Below are positions 35,799 to 48,056 of a stretch of 64,000 bases of DNA, piece after piece. The notes below the pieces were generated by a model. That model saw nothing but the letters and a program-made list of their open reading frames with translations. It was not told where the DNA came from and did no database searches. Position 1 is the first letter of the stretch, and every line of letters starts with the position of its first letter. The position numbers and the translations under genes were made by a program. Source of the DNA: Scilla litardierei (lineage: Eukaryota; Streptophyta; Magnoliopsida; Asparagales; Asparagaceae); assembly GCA_030789695.1 (NCBI GenBank), contig CM061140.1, positions 82,274,422-82,338,421 of the forward strand, written 5' to 3'.

Positions 35799-38700
35799 TC
35801 AAGTTCTTCAACAAATAGTGGGGCATTCCTCGAGGAAGCACGTCTCCTCTCGTCCAATTGGTTCTCTACTCTGTACAGTTTAATTCCATGGCCGTTTACT
35901 TTGAAATTGCCGTTCTTCCCTTCGAGCTCTATGGCACCCCCGGAGGTAAACTCACTATCTTGTAGGGGCCGGACCAACTTGATTTTAATTTCCCAGGGAA
36001 GAAGCGTAGTCTGAATTGTAGAGGAGTACCTGGTCACCGACATCATGGCAAACCACCGTGATATTCTTGTCATGATAGGCTTTGGTCCTTCCCTTATATC
36101 TTTGCATGCTCATAGGCATGTCGCTGAATTTCGTCAAGCTCGTTGCTGTGCAGGGCTCGTCTCGTGGCGACGCTCTGGTAGTCAAAGTTCATTTTATTTA
36201 TTGCCCAATACGCTCTGTGTTCCAATTCTACCGGAAGGTGGCAAGCTTTTCCATACACCAGTCTGTAGGGAGTTGTCCCAATGGGAGTTTTGAATGCGGT
36301 TCGATACGCCCAAAGAGCATCACCTCAACTTGTGTGACCAATCTTTCCTCGAGGTGCTCACGGTCTTCTCTTGGATGCCCTTGATTTCCCTGTTGGACAC
36401 CTCCACTTGACCACTAGTTTGAGGGTGATAAGCAAGGATGATCTTGTGATGAACTCCATATGTTTTTAGCATCGTCTTGAACTTCTTCTCGATGAAATGG
36501 CTTCCTCCATCACTGATGATTGTCCTGGGGACTCCAAAACGAGGAAAGATGGTATTCTTAAAGAATTTGGCTACTACCTTCACGTCATTTGTCAGGGTGG
36601 CCATGGCCTCCACCCACTTCGAGACGTAATCAACGGCGACCAAGATGTACTTATTGCCGTTACTCGATGGAAAGGGCCCCATGAAGTCAACGCCCCAACA
36701 GTCAAATAGTTCTATCTCCAAGATGTCCTGAGGGGTGTTTCATTATTTTTTGTGATGTTTCCCGTCCTTTGGCATCTATCGCATTTTCTGATGTATTCAT
36801 TTGCATGTCTAAATATGGTGGTCCAATAGAGGCTACCTTGGAGGATTTTTGCTGTGGTTTTGGTGACAGCTGCGTGTCCCCCGCATGGTTGATCGTGGAA
36901 ATGCGATATGATGGAGGTAGCCTCTTCCTTTGGGATACATCATCTGATGATCCCATCGGCGCAAGTCCTGAATAGGTATGGGTCATCCCAAAAGTAACTC
37001 TTGGCGCCATTTAGGAACTTCCTCCTCAAGTAAGTCGCCAACCCTTGCGGGATTATGCCGCTTACTAGGTAGTTTACTATATCAGCTTACCAAGGGGCTT
37101 CAGAGGAGTTCACTGCAAATAACTGTTCGCCAGTGAAAGAATCATCAGTTGGCAAACTGTCATCCCGTTCTTTTGAATTAACCACGACAGGTGATCTGCC
37201 ACTACATTCTTTGCTCCTTTCTTGTCTTTGATCTCAATATCAAATTCTTAGAGGAGGAGGATCCACCGTATTAAGCACGGTTTTGCATCCTTCTTGCTCA
37301 ATAGGTATTTCAGCAGTGCGTGGTCCATGTGGATAATCACTTTAGACCCCAAGAGGTACGATCTGAACTTCTCGATAGAATAAACCACGGCCAGTAGCTC
37401 CTTCTCCGTAGTGGTGTAGTTGTTTTGAGCATCATCCAAAGTCTTACTAGCATAATATATATCATGAAGCTTTCCTTCTTTTCTTTAGCCAAGGACGACC
37501 CCCACTGCTTGGTCACTAGCGTCGCACATCAGCTCAAATGGTAGATTCCAATCTGGCAGTTGTATAATTGGGGCCGAGATGAGAGCTTCCTTTAACATGT
37601 TAAAAGCTAGTAAACAGGCGTCAGTAAACACAAAAGGATCGCCCTTGGTGAGGAGCTCTGTGAGAGGACGAGCAATGTTTGAGAAATCCTTTATGAAGCG
37701 GCGGTAAAAACCCGCATGCCCTAGGAAACCACGGATACCCTTAAGGTTAGTAGGAGGCGGTAAACTCTTGATGACTTCGACTTTGGCTTTATCAACCTCG
37801 ATTTCCGTAGAGGTGATGCATGGCCAAGCACAACCCCTTCTGTTACCATGAAATGCCACTTTTCCCAATTTAGGGTCAGGTTATTGTCATGACACTGGTC
37901 TAAAACTTTGGACAAATTAGCTAGACAATCATCAAACTCGGTGCCATAAACGGAGAAATCGTCCATCAAGACTTCCATAATGTTTTCGATGAAATCCGAG
38001 AAAATAGACGTCATGCACCTTTGAAATGTGGCAGGTGTGTTACACAGCCCAAACAACATTCTTCGGTAGGCGAATATGCCATATGGGCATGTGAACGTTG
38101 TCTTTTCTTGGTCTTCTCGATGTAATGGGATTTGGAAGAACCCGGAGTATCCATCTAGTAACAAAAATATTTGTGTTTGCCTAAACGCTCACGCATTTGG
38201 TCAATGAAGGGTAGAGGATAATAGTCCTTTCTGGTGGCTTTATTAAGTTTCCTATAGTCGATACACATACGCCAACCAGTGAAAGTTCTAGTGGATATTA
38301 GTTCACCTTTATCGTTTCTAACAACGGTCATGCCCCCTTTCTTGAGGACTACCTGCACTGGGCTAACCCATTTACTGTCGAAAATGGGGTAGATAAAGTC
38401 GGCCTTTAATAGCTTCAAAACCTCCTTCTTCACTACCTCCTTCATGTTGGGATTTAATCGCCTTTGAGGCTCAATAGAAGTGGCGTCCTTATCCTTGAGG
38501 TGAATCCTTTGGGTGCATATGGTTTCACTTATGCCCTTTAGGTCAGCAATGTTATACCCTATTACCTTTCTATGGGATCTAAGGACTTTTAGAAGGCTTT
38601 CTAATTGCAGGTTGGTGAGGGCTGCATTGACGATGACGGGGTATGTGGAATTCTCACCCAAGAAAGAGTATTTCAAATTAGCAGGGAGAGGTTTTAGTTC

Positions 38701-39036
38701 TACCTGAGGGGGTGCTGTACCCCCGTCATCGCTCTCCTGTGAGAAGGATGCATCCTCAATTGTCGGTCCAGAAGCTGGAAACTCCTTGTTAGCAGATTCA
38801 TAGGATGAACAGGGAGACGATGGTGCGTTATGGCAGATGTCTGCAGCTTTCGTTTCCATAGCGCACCTGTCAACAGAGGTAAAGTACTCAAGTACGCATT
38901 CGTTATCGAGTGTAGAGTTAGGAGGACTTCCCTGGTCGATGCAGTTCTGTACTGGTTCGAAATCCGTGTATCCCTCGCAGATGTGTTCTTCACATGTCGC
39001 AGTCTGTGGGATGCTGTTGATTCGGAGTGAATATTG

Positions 39037-39041
39037 CATTT
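39037..39041. repeat. Solo-LTR target-site duplication, left (cattt)
   Basis: It matches 40697-40701. With one copy removed, the Ath-3 reading frame joins without a shift. Confidence 0.8.
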
Positions 39042-40696
39042 TAACACCACATTTAACCCCATTTTGTGCTTATATGATGCTTAATTGTTCTCTAATACAT
39101 TCGTATTTTGTATATCATTATTTATTAGAGCAAACCATTGATTTATGCACAAAGTATGAATTTTAGGGAGTATTTTTGTCTTCTTATATTTTTCATGATT
39201 TGGTCTCGATCTCACGATTCCAACGACTATTTATTTGTATTTTTCTGAAATCTGTGCTAATTACTATGAATTTGTGAATGCAGAATACCAATTAAATGAG
39301 GAAATACGCTCAAAATACGCTTGGAAATACGACCGCACGAATCTTGGCGGCCACGTGGCAGAATCTCGTCGACTCCCGCTCAATCAGATGGCAACGGGCG
39401 CATCTACCACATACGGGCGACGTGGCTCCACAGCGTCCACACGATCATCATCCGACGGCCTGCAAGCGACGAATCCAACGAGCGATGCGACGTCTTTCTG
39501 ACCGTTGGATGTTGATCCAACGGGCGAGATCGAAGTGAAACTACGCTGAGCACGCGCAACGGAGCGGGAGACGTGGCAATATCCAGAGCGATCGATCCGC
39601 CATCGGACGGCCCGCAGCAATAAAACGAGCTGGCGACGCGGCCGAATCCTGGCCGCTGCTTTGCGATCCAACGGCCATGATCGAAGACAGATGCATCCCG
39701 CATCGATCCAACGGTCTAAATTTGATGCGGCTTTGTGGGTGCGGGTTTTAGTTGATATTGGAGCGGATTGTGAACCCATTAGCACTAGGAAACCCGCAAT
39801 GCCTCTATATAAGCGTATTTTAGGGTTTTTGAGCGTATACTGGCGTATTGGAGGCTCTAGGGGCCGTATTTCGCCACCAAATTTGGAGGCCCTGGGGACA
39901 TAGGCTAGATCTACTATCCGAAGGAGATTTGGGGCTATTTGGAGAGGATTGGTGATATTTTTCCTAACTTTAGCCTTGTATTTCACGTATTTGGCTTAGA
40001 ATTGAAGTATTTATCACGTATTTTGATGTTTTTATGACGTATTTGTCTATGAATACTGATTATAATCTCTCCATGCATGGTTAATCTTCATATGTGTTGG
40101 TGTTGATGTAGTTAGGGTGTCGTAATCATTGATTTTGATGTCTTTTCGCCCTATTTTCATTGTAAAATCGCGTATTTTGCTAGTTTCTACACGTATTGCT
40201 CAAGTATTATCGTTGTTGATGTACTTGTAGCAGATATAATCTCTGAAAATTTGTTCGTGGCGTGACCCTTGCGGGCACATACGCTTATTTTCTCAAGAAC
40301 CTAGCACTCTATTCGACATTTAGGGCACTTTTCAACGTACGTTTATCGCTATATTTTCCGACGTTCTCGTGCCCTGACCGGACAAAACGTTGAGTTATAG
40401 AAAAGATATTTATAATCATTGATTGCACACACCCTAACGAAATCAATACCAATACATACTCTCCATATTAGTACCCCATTTCGAATTCACCGTAAATATC
40501 GTAGGATTTTCTTTTATTCTTCTAAACTCTTGATCTTATATCTTTGTGCGTGTTAGGTGGTTGGCTATTACTGTATTATTACTCTTTAAAAACTGAAATT
40601 CGTGGTTTGCAGGTCAGTTGTCCCGTGGATACGATACCTGGACTCACCAGGATTATTACTTGTACGATCTCCTGCGCTTGGGAGTAGTGCTCACAT
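39042..40696 (+). repeat. Probable solo LTR inserted in Ath-3 pol
   Basis: This 1655-bp insert is flanked by cattt. It has a TATA box (ctctatataagcg, about 39804-39816). Near its right end lies ggatacgatacctggactca, typical of the LTR 3' part of plant gypsy elements. No ORF, PBS or PPT. The ends inferred from the TSD (taacacc..ctcacat) do not follow TG..CA, so either the ends have mutated or the TSD is slightly misplaced. The short motif CGTATT recurs about a dozen times in both orientations. Confidence 0.65.
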
Positions 40697-40701
40697 CATT
40701 T
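40697..40701. repeat. Solo-LTR target-site duplication, right (cattt)
   Basis: It matches 39037-39041. Confidence 0.8.
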
Positions 40702-41317
40702 GAGACGAGGCAAGTTTCTGGTCATTGTAGAAATGTAGGGTGTCTCCCACGTATTGTACATAGACTCCATCAGTGATGGGGACGCCATCTAAGGTATCAG
40801 CATTATGGAAGGCGTTCGCGATAAAAACTGAAAGTTCTTGTGTAACCGGGTCGTCTGTAGGGAACTCCACTGGGCCATGGGCCCATACATCAGCCACTAC
40901 ACTTTCCATTATACTCAATACCTGGGAATCGTTCAATGGCTCCAATTGACTTGCCTCTCTCTAGCTTGAGTCAACAGGTAGGGCTTCAATAGTCTGGAGG
41001 AGCATCACGTCCCCTTCGAAGCTTATGTGGATGTCACCCTCAATGGTGCCTGCATCAGAAGCCTTGTTCGTTATATGATCCATGACCATTTGCTGATTTA
41101 CATTACCTGCCACATAGGTTCCTGATCCAATAAACCGAACTGCATTAATCAATTCTCTAGCTGCACATTCGATCATGGCTTCATCCATGCGAGAGTCCTG
41201 GAGACTATGTAGATGATACGGAGAACAGCTAACCTCATCTGAGTCACTGTCAGACTCACTGGTCCATTGTATTTGCATCACCATCTCCATCGCGTCTAAT
41301 TTCTTAAGTATGATCAC

Positions 41318-41446
41318 TAACTGGAGGGAGATGTTAGTAGCGAGGTAGCAATAAAAAGAGAATGAAAAAGGGTGGAGAGATTAGGAATGATAATATTTGC
41401 TAGCAAACTCTTCAAAATAAAAATAAACTGAGATACATCGTAACGG
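41318..41446 (-). other. Ath-3 leader
   Basis: About 130 nt of noncoding sequence between PBS and the first codons of the pre-RT region. There is no room for gag. Not similar to the Ath-1/Ath-4 leader by eye. Confidence 0.65.
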
Positions 41447-41464
41447 TCCTCGACAACGGTGCCA
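41447..41464 (-). other. Ath-3 primer binding site (tRNA-Asp, degenerate)
   Basis: The minus strand reads TGGCACCGTTGTCGAGGA, three mismatches from the tRNA-Asp complement. It lies 6 nt inside the LTR edge at 41471. Confidence 0.82.
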
Positions 41465-41470
41465 AAAACT

Positions 41471-43208
41471 TGACGCACCCCGAACTTACACCTAAATTCC
41501 ACCTAGCACTGTCACGGTCGCTAGGCATAGTATGGCTCCTAGGTGTCAGCTCTGGGCTCTATCCGCAAGCAGACGGTGTCAAATTATAGTATAAAATATG
41601 TCGGATCCCACAGGGACGGTGACAGTGTATTTGAGGTCTCAGATTATTTTTAGATCTCGAAGTGAGATAGCCGTCAGGTTGAAAAGATTGGTTGTGATGT
41701 TGTTGACTTGATAATAAAGAAAACTAGGGTCTTAGGGATCACAGCTAAGACCATCAGAGATCAATGTTGGAATGGGATCCTTACGTTGCATTAGGTTCAG
41801 GGGATTAGTCTCTCAATTCATACCACTCTCGTGGGTTAGGATTTCGAGGTATTTCGGTGGCTCTCATTGATACAATGGCTGTAGCCGTCAATGTAGCGAT
41901 ATAGTTCGTCGGTGGATCCCCTCAAGGCATGAGCTGGGCGTGGTCACGAGCCTTGGTTGGATCCACTAATTTCCATATTTAAATCCCAAGGATACTCCTT
42001 AAGCTCATCAATTCCACCGACCGTGGGCATGATCTCAGTACGAATTATCCTAGGGATTCGGATGAATCGACCAAAATACTCCTCCTTATTCCCAATACAA
42101 CCTAGAGATCCAGATCTATATCTCCTTCCTAAAGCCTTAGGGCTAACCCATCAACCCTAGAGGAGACTACTTAGACATGGTGAATTTAACGAATAAACAT
42201 CCAATTTTTATAAGAGAAAACATTGTAGTAATTGGATTAAGCCAAAAATGAATAGATTACTTGCCGAAGACGAGGAAGAATAATAACCAATAATAATCCA
42301 AGTAGATTCCAGAACGCAAGAGCAATTGATCTTCGGAAAACAATTCAATTATACCCAAAAAATAGGTTTAGATCTACAAATCGTTTCTAATCCCCTCTCC
42401 TCTCCAAAACTAATTCAAAAACATAGAAAGAATGAGCTCCCCAGATCGCATCTCTCAGATCCGCACTTCACTCCCCACCTGCGTGCATCAGACGGGCCCA
42501 CGAAAATAATTCCAAAATTAGCCTGCACTGTCTCCGACCAAGTCAGTGACTCGGTCAAGCAGAAGCTTGCTCGGTCGGGCTGCTCGGTCGAGCAGCCCAC
42601 CTACTCGGTCGAGCAGCCCACCTACTCGGTCGAGCAGCCCACCTACTCGGTCGAGTCTGTCAGTGGCTCGAGTTTCTTCAAAGATTTTTGTTTTGTCTAC
42701 TCGGCCCGAGTAGGCCTTGCTCGATCGAGTCTCCATCTGACTCGGTCGAGCAAGTCCTGCTCGGTCGAGTAGGACGTTGATGTTGGACCTTCAAAAAGAA
42801 TAGAAGTTGCTCGACCGAGCACCACACTGCTCGATCGAGTTGGATACGTATCAGCTTCTCTCGTGCATCAGCTCGACCGAGCAGCATACTCTGCTCGGTC
42901 GAGTCGCCTGGGAAAATCTCAGCCGCTCCTCTCTCTTGCTGGGTCCTCCTCCACTCCTCCCACAAGCTTCCGATCTTCGATGAACTCCTGTGGAGCTTCG
43001 CCAACGGGCTCAAAGGCATGCCAGATGTGTCCATATCCAAAATTGGTCACGAATCGCTCCAAAATCCCTGAAAATCCACAAAACTCTATGAAACTCGAAT
43101 ATGGTGTTAGAATTGTAATATCGTAAGAAAATGCGGGATTTGGATGCGAATATGGCATGAAATGCAATGGAATGATGCTATGAAAAGATGGAAAATATGG
43201 ACACATCA
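41471..43208 (-). repeat. Ath-3 5' LTR, with an expanded motif repeat
   Basis: It runs from tgacgcaccccg at 41471 to ..ggacacatca at 43208 (1738 bp), similar to 30393-32091. The main length difference is at about 42590-42655, where a 20-bp unit holding tactcggtcgagcagcccac is present three times, against one partial copy in the other LTR. Confidence 0.91.
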
Positions 43209-43213
43209 AAGAC
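43209..43213. repeat. Ath-3 target-site duplication, right (aagac)
   Basis: It matches 30388-30392. Confidence 0.92.
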
Positions 43214-44027
43214 CTAGGCAAAACAAAATTCTGCCTTGGCTTACAGATTGAACATCTAAAAGATGGAATCCTATTACATCAGACCACATATACAAAGAAA
43301 ATTTTACAAAGATTCCATATGGACCAATGTCATCTACTTAGTACACCTATGGTCGTACGATCTTTGGATGAACATAAAGACCCCTTCCGGCTGCTGGAAG
43401 AGGGGGAGGATATACTTGGTCCAGAAGTCCCTTATCTGAGTGCTATTGGAACACTTTAATATCTGGCCAACTGCACGCATCCTGATATAGCGTTCGCAGT
43501 AAACTTACTAGCCAGATATAGTTCAGTGCCCACGCAACGCCACTGGACCAGAGTAAAGCACCTTCTGCGCTACCTCCAATGGTTTACAGACTTGGGACTC
43601 TTCTATAAAAATGGACCATCCTCCGCACTTGTTAGTTATGCTGATACATGTTACAGGTCTGATCCACACAATGCAAAGTCACAGACTAGGTACGTGTTTA
43701 CCCATGGTGAGACAGCCATTTCCTGGAGATCCGTTAAGCAAACCATGATGGTTACATCATCCAATCACTCTGAGATCATCGCCATCCGTGAAGTAAGCAT
43801 AGAATGTGTCTGGCTACGGTCAGTTGTAAATCATATCCTGGTGACGACCGGATTAAAGTCTGGGGATCTTAAACATACCACAATGTTCGAGGACAACGCT
43901 GCTTGCATAGCTCAGCTACGAGGTGGCTACATCAAAGGCGAAAAAACGAAGCACATTTCCCCCAAATTCTTCTGGACGCACGAGCTACAGAGAGATGGAG
44001 TGATTGATGTCAGACAAGTAAAATCAT

Positions 44028-44032
44028 GTGAG
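44028..44032. repeat. Cop-gag2 target-site duplication, left (gtgag)
   Basis: It matches gtgac at 49977-49981 with one substitution. The Cop-F frame (KSC-D-NLADLFTKAL) suggests gtgac is the original. Confidence 0.75.
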
Positions 44033-45951
44033 TGTTGGATCCTGTGGATGGCAAACAACACTAGAAGGGGGGGTTGAATAGTGTTGTATAAAGATAAAAC
44101 TTTTTCGTTCTTTAATCAATCAACACAAAACAAAACCTTCTAATGTTGCCTAAGAAACCAAGTAGAGTAATCTACGCTTGGTTCTTAATCAACTTAATTA
44201 ATCTTCAAAACAAGTCAGAGATAAAACTCTTCTGGTAGTCGACTCCCTAAGAACAGTAGTCGACTCCCAGAGGGATATTATGCACAGCTCAGTTAAGCGA
44301 ATACGTAATGAAGATATAAACGATTACACGGAAGTACAATAGAGAAGTAGATACAGAAATTGATCTTGCAATATATTATGAATGAGTTACAAATGTAATA
44401 TTCAATGAATCAAGATAAACAAAGTAGAGATAAACAATCACAGAGAGAATCAAACGCAAACACAAGGATTTTTATCCTGGTTCCCCACAACCCTGGGTAC
44501 GTCCAGTCCCCGACCAATCCGGTACGAGATTTCCACTATTGCCTTAGCAATACAAACACCTAGCCTCAACCAGGATTTCCGACCACCTAGACTTGTCTAG
44601 GATTTTACCCTTGCCTCACAACCCGAGGAATTTACCTTGCCTCACAATCCGAGGACTTTTCACAAACACCTTGCCTACAACAAGGATTTACAACCACCCT
44701 TATCACCAATGGACTACAAGTAAAATCAAATCCAATACACCACAATGAATTAGTGGAGATTGGTTTTTACACCCAATAATTCTATAGCCAAGATTAAATT
44801 TGCAATAGTGCTTAACGTGGCTAAAAGAATTTAAATCATTTGTAGATCACACAAAGAATATGAGTTTATTCAATGTGATCTAGAATCTAGATGTGTTCTT
44901 AGATTACACAAAGAATATGAAATTATTCGATGTGATCTAGAATCTAGATGTTTCAAAAATCCTTTGAGAATATAAAAAATCAAAGAGAAGGATTTTGAAA
45001 ACCAATTTGCAATAGCCAAATAATAATGATGATCTTAAAACGAATTATAAAAGAATATAAGCAATAAGATCAGAAATAGAAAAACCGATTTGGCTATGAA
45101 GAACTTTGAGAGCGATGAGAACAATGAGATCTTTTGAGAGAATAATAATTTTGCTCAAGAGTAAATTGGTGAGGAAAATGTTCTCATGAGGTCTCTATTT
45201 ATAGAGCCAAAGGAGAATTCAAAATAATTCAAATCAAGTTTGACTTCAGCCCAAAAATCAAGCAATGAATAAATGAGAGAGTGAATCAAGGAATTCTGGT
45301 CGCACAGCTGGTAGTCGACTCCCTAACTTTGGTAGTCGACTCCCAGAGTGTCTCAGAGAAAATCTGCTACTACCGGTAGTCGACTCCCTAACTTAGGTAG
45401 TCGACTACCAGACTATCTTTTCTGGTAGAAGACAGAAATCAGTGTAGTGAACTACGGGTGTTTGTAGTTGACTACAAATTGAAACTTAGCTTCTATGAAA
45501 AGAATGCTCTCAAATAAGTTTAAAATGAGTTTTAAAAACATTTTAGAAAATCATTTTTTGTGTGTGCAAATTCTTCTTGGCTTTGACATAATCCTAAGAA
45601 AATGAAAACCAACTCACACACTAGACTCTATGAAGAACTTGAATCCATGAATGAGCTTGAGCTGGTTGCATATGCTTCGCTTGAATTTAAGCTCCTCTTT
45701 AGCTTTAGCTTGGGTACATTCTTTGAGCTTCATCTTTGAACACTTCTTGTGCTTGAGCTTTGAAGTTGCGAGCTAAATTCATCTTCATCTTCTATGTGTG
45801 TGGTTGAAGTTCTTCTTCTCGGAGTATGTTTCGAGCTTCAATTAGCTTATTGCACAACCTACACACTTAAGTTGTATGATTAGTAATTTAATAACATTTG
45901 GTGTGATCATCAACAAAACAAACCACTTGGGGTGGGACTAGATTCCCATCA
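44033..45951 (-). repeat. Cop-gag2 3' LTR
   Basis: It runs from tgttggatcctgtgg at 44033 to ..attcccatca at 45951 (1919 bp). GTAGTCGACTCCC pairs lie at about 44234-44275, 45310-45350 and 45375-45412. A TATA box (tctataaatagag on the minus strand) is at about 45193-45205. Two near-identical 60-bp units (agatcacacaaagaatatga..) lie at about 44845-44950. Confidence 0.93.
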
Positions 45952-46340
45952 CTCTCCCCCTTTTTGATGATGACACCCAAATGAAAAACATATGAATGAT
46001 ATGAAATAAAAAAAATGAGTAAGTGTACTTACTCCCCCTGCTTAGATGCGGTTTATTATTCATTCATGTTTTTGCTTGCTTCACTTTTTCTCCCCCTTGT
46101 CATCACAAAAAAAAACATATTCGTATACATACCAAGTGAAGAAAAAAATTTCATAGGCTCCCCCTTAAAATTTGCATCATTGTAGTTGGGTCTCCCCCTT
46201 AATGTATGCATGGATTTAGAGATTCATTGGGAGCTCTTCTACTAATCCAGTATAGTTTTGGTACCTGAAAATCAAACAAATAATTTTGGTACCCTTTCTT
46301 TGTGGGTCCGTGGGATTAGTCATACGTAATAATGTAATCA
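45952..46340 (-). other. Cop-gag2 PPT and 3' noncoding region with reiterated purine tracts
   Basis: The PPT aaaaagggggagag on the minus strand abuts the LTR. Further GGGGGAG tracts lie at about 46030-46039, 46088-46098, 46157-46165 and 46190-46198. No ORF. Confidence 0.78.
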
Positions 46341-48032
46341 TCAACCAAGAGGAAACCAAACCCAGTTGGTTTGAGATTTCCCATAAGTAAATTTATAATC
46401 GCTACAAAAATGAACATTGTTCATAAAACTAGAAATGTAATTGTCTTTCATTTGGACGGTTCCAATTTTGGGAATCCAAACTTTGACATATCCATTTTCA
46501 GTTTTAGGAACTCTAGCTTGATGATGAGAGATCCTAGCATTTTGATTGGTCATATTATAACCTAAGCCATATTTTCTAGTTGATGTTCTTTGTGAACTAA
46601 TCAAGCTATCTAATTTTTCTTTACCTTTATTGAACCTAGCAACATTATTAACCAAGTTCTCATGCTTTGCCTTAATGGCGGTCATGTTCTTTTCTAAGTC
46701 TCTAAACCTATTTCCTAGGTCTTTGAGTTCTACATTGAGCAACCTATTCTTTTCAATTAAATCCTTATTGTTGCTAATCAATTTTAGGTTCTCTTCTCTA
46801 ATCTTTTCTAGTTCTTGATTAGTAGGATTAGAACCACAAGATTTATGCATCTTTTTGAGAGTTAGAAGCTCTTTGAGTTGGACCTCATATAATGCATAAA
46901 TTTTATGAAATTCCTCCTCATAATCAATTTCATCATCATCGCTACTATCGCTATCACTAGAGGAATGGTAGGAATTTACCTTGGGGTTTTCCCGTGCCAT
47001 GAAGCACATGTGGTTCCGCTCGTTCCTTTTGCTTGCTTTTCCTTCATTTTCAGATGATAATGAGCTATCGGAATCCTCTTCATCATCACTTCTATCCCAA
47101 GCCCCAAAAGCTTTTCTATTTGGCCTTTTGCCTTTATATGAGTTCATTCTCTTATCTCTGTTTTTCTTTAGAGGACATTCATTCTTCATATGGCCTGGCC
47201 TATTACATTCATAACAAATAACATCATTAGTGGAATTGAACTTACGGTTGTAGGACTTACGTGCTTTTAGGATTTTCTTGTATCCTTTGGAGATGAGTGC
47301 CATTTGTTTCTCCATCTCATCTTTGACTTCATTCTCGGACTCCTCCGTATCCGATGTTGCTTTGAATGCAAGGTTCTTCTTCTTTTCAACGTGTTCCTTG
47401 GTCTTTCGCTCTTGCAGTTGGAGTTCATACGCCATTAGATTGCCGATGAGCTCTTCCAAGGTTATCTTTGAAGTGTCGTTGCCTTCTTCAATGGCCGAAG
47501 CTTTGGATTGCCATTCGGGAGTGAGGGATCTAAGGATCTTGCATACGTGATCCTCTTGTGTGTACTTCTTTCCCAATCCCGCAAGTGTGTTGACGATCTC
47601 CGTAAATCTCGTGTACATCTCCGTTATGTTCTCGTCTTTCTCCATCATAAATTTTTCATACCTGCCAGCATAAAGAGAAGATTTTGAAGATTTAACTTTT
47701 TGGTTACCTTCATGTGTTACCTCAAGAAGTTTCCATATTTGGTGCGCGGAGGTAGCCATGGAGATGCGGTTGTACTCCGTTGTGTCAAGACCGCAATATA
47801 GAGTGGACACCGCCTTGGCATTTAGAGACACTTTGTCCTTCTCCGTCTTGGTCCACTTTTCTTCCTCAAGAGTGGGTTCTTCATAAGGATTCTCCACTAT
47901 CTTCCATAGATCATAGGAGATAGAGAGAAGGTACATTCGCATCCGATTCTTCCAAGATCCATAATTTGATCCGTTCAGAAGTGGCGGTCTGCTGGAAGAT
48001 TGTTCTTCGGGGAAATGATTGGTTGACGCCAT
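46341..48032 (-). CDS. Cop-gag2 gag polyprotein, stand-alone
   Basis: The ATG at 48032 opens MASTNHFPEEQSSSRPPLLN, 10 nt past the PBS; 563 codons, intact. The copia gag signature PPLLNGSNYGSWKNRMRMYL is near 16-35. UBN2-type helices follow, and a CCHC knuckle CYECNRPGHMKNEC lies near 275. Then come acidic/serine tracts (DRSDDEEDSDSSLSSE), a coiled coil rich in Leu/Asn/Lys, and the end QTNWVWFPLG. Same order and same stop point as in Cop-gag1. It probably assembles particles and packages its own RNA, with RT and integrase from another copia element; that dependence is inference. Confidence 0.9.
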   Translation of the reverse strand: MASTNHFPEEQSSSRPPLLNGSNYGSWKNRMRMYLLSISYDLWKIVENPYEEPTLEEEKWTKTEKDKVSLNAKAVSTLYCGLDTTEYNRISMATSAHQIWKLLEVTHEGNQKVKSSKSSLYAGRYEKFMMEKDENITEMYTRFTEIVNTLAGLGKKYTQEDHVCKILRSLTPEWQSKASAIEEGNDTSKITLEELIGNLMAYELQLQERKTKEHVEKKKNLAFKATSDTEESENEVKDEMEKQMALISKGYKKILKARKSYNRKFNSTNDVICYECNRPGHMKNECPLKKNRDKRMNSYKGKRPNRKAFGAWDRSDDEEDSDSSLSSENEGKASKRNERNHMCFMARENPKVNSYHSSSDSDSSDDDEIDYEEEFHKIYALYEVQLKELLTLKKMHKSCGSNPTNQELEKIREENLKLISNNKDLIEKNRLLNVELKDLGNRFRDLEKNMTAIKAKHENLVNNVARFNKGKEKLDSLISSQRTSTRKYGLGYNMTNQNARISHHQARVPKTENGYVKVWIPKIGTVQMKDNYISSFMNNVHFCSDYKFTYGKSQTNWVWFPLG

Positions 48033-48042
48033 CTATAACCTC

Positions 48043-48054
48043 GCTCTGATACCA
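48043..48054 (-). other. Cop-gag2 primer binding site (initiator tRNA-Met)
   Basis: The minus strand reads TGGTATCAGAGC, a perfect 12-nt match, 2 nt inside the 5' LTR. Confidence 0.93.
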
Positions 48055-48056
48055 AG

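Larger units (their letters stand above)
35749..41317 (-). pseudogene. Ath-3 pol (pre-RT region, RT, RNase H, integrase), frameshifted and interrupted
   Basis: Reading leftwards, an acidic pre-RT region starts near 41317, with an in-frame TAG at 40961. It is interrupted by the solo LTR 39042-40696, across which the frame is kept. RT follows: [40 protein letters not shown], then after a 1-nt loss near 38160 DGYSGFFQIPL and VLMDDFSVYG. RNase H has CDASD and [11 protein letters not shown] in a new frame from 37868. Integrase has an HHCC finger in a shifted frame (about 36780-36900), then WGVDFMGPF and [14 protein letters not shown] (36320-36721). The C-terminal part reaches about 35800. No gag or protease precedes it. 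The RT is of Athila type; the copy is dead. Confidence 0.87.
43209..44032 (+). pseudogene. Cop-F Ty1/copia RT C-terminus and RNase H
   Basis: This continues the frame of 30259-30392: DLGKTKFCLGLQIEHLKDG, then YLANCTHPDIAFAVNLLARY and RNase H with VSYADTCYRSD and MVTSSNHSEIIAI. In-frame TAA at 43456-43458 replaces the Met codon usual in GTLMYLAN. It breaks off at 44032 where Cop-gag2 is inserted and resumes at 49977. The first 5 nt are the right TSD of Ath-3. Confidence 0.9.

Noticed and set aside
36497..36975. Plus-strand ORFs opposite the Ath-3 integrase
   Set aside because: They are antisense shadows of the integrase, whose motifs are clear on the minus strand.
39036..39901. Plus-strand ORFs at 39235-39538 and 39661-39903
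   Set aside because: They lie in the probable solo LTR and do not resemble known proteins; the upstream TATA box does not fit them.
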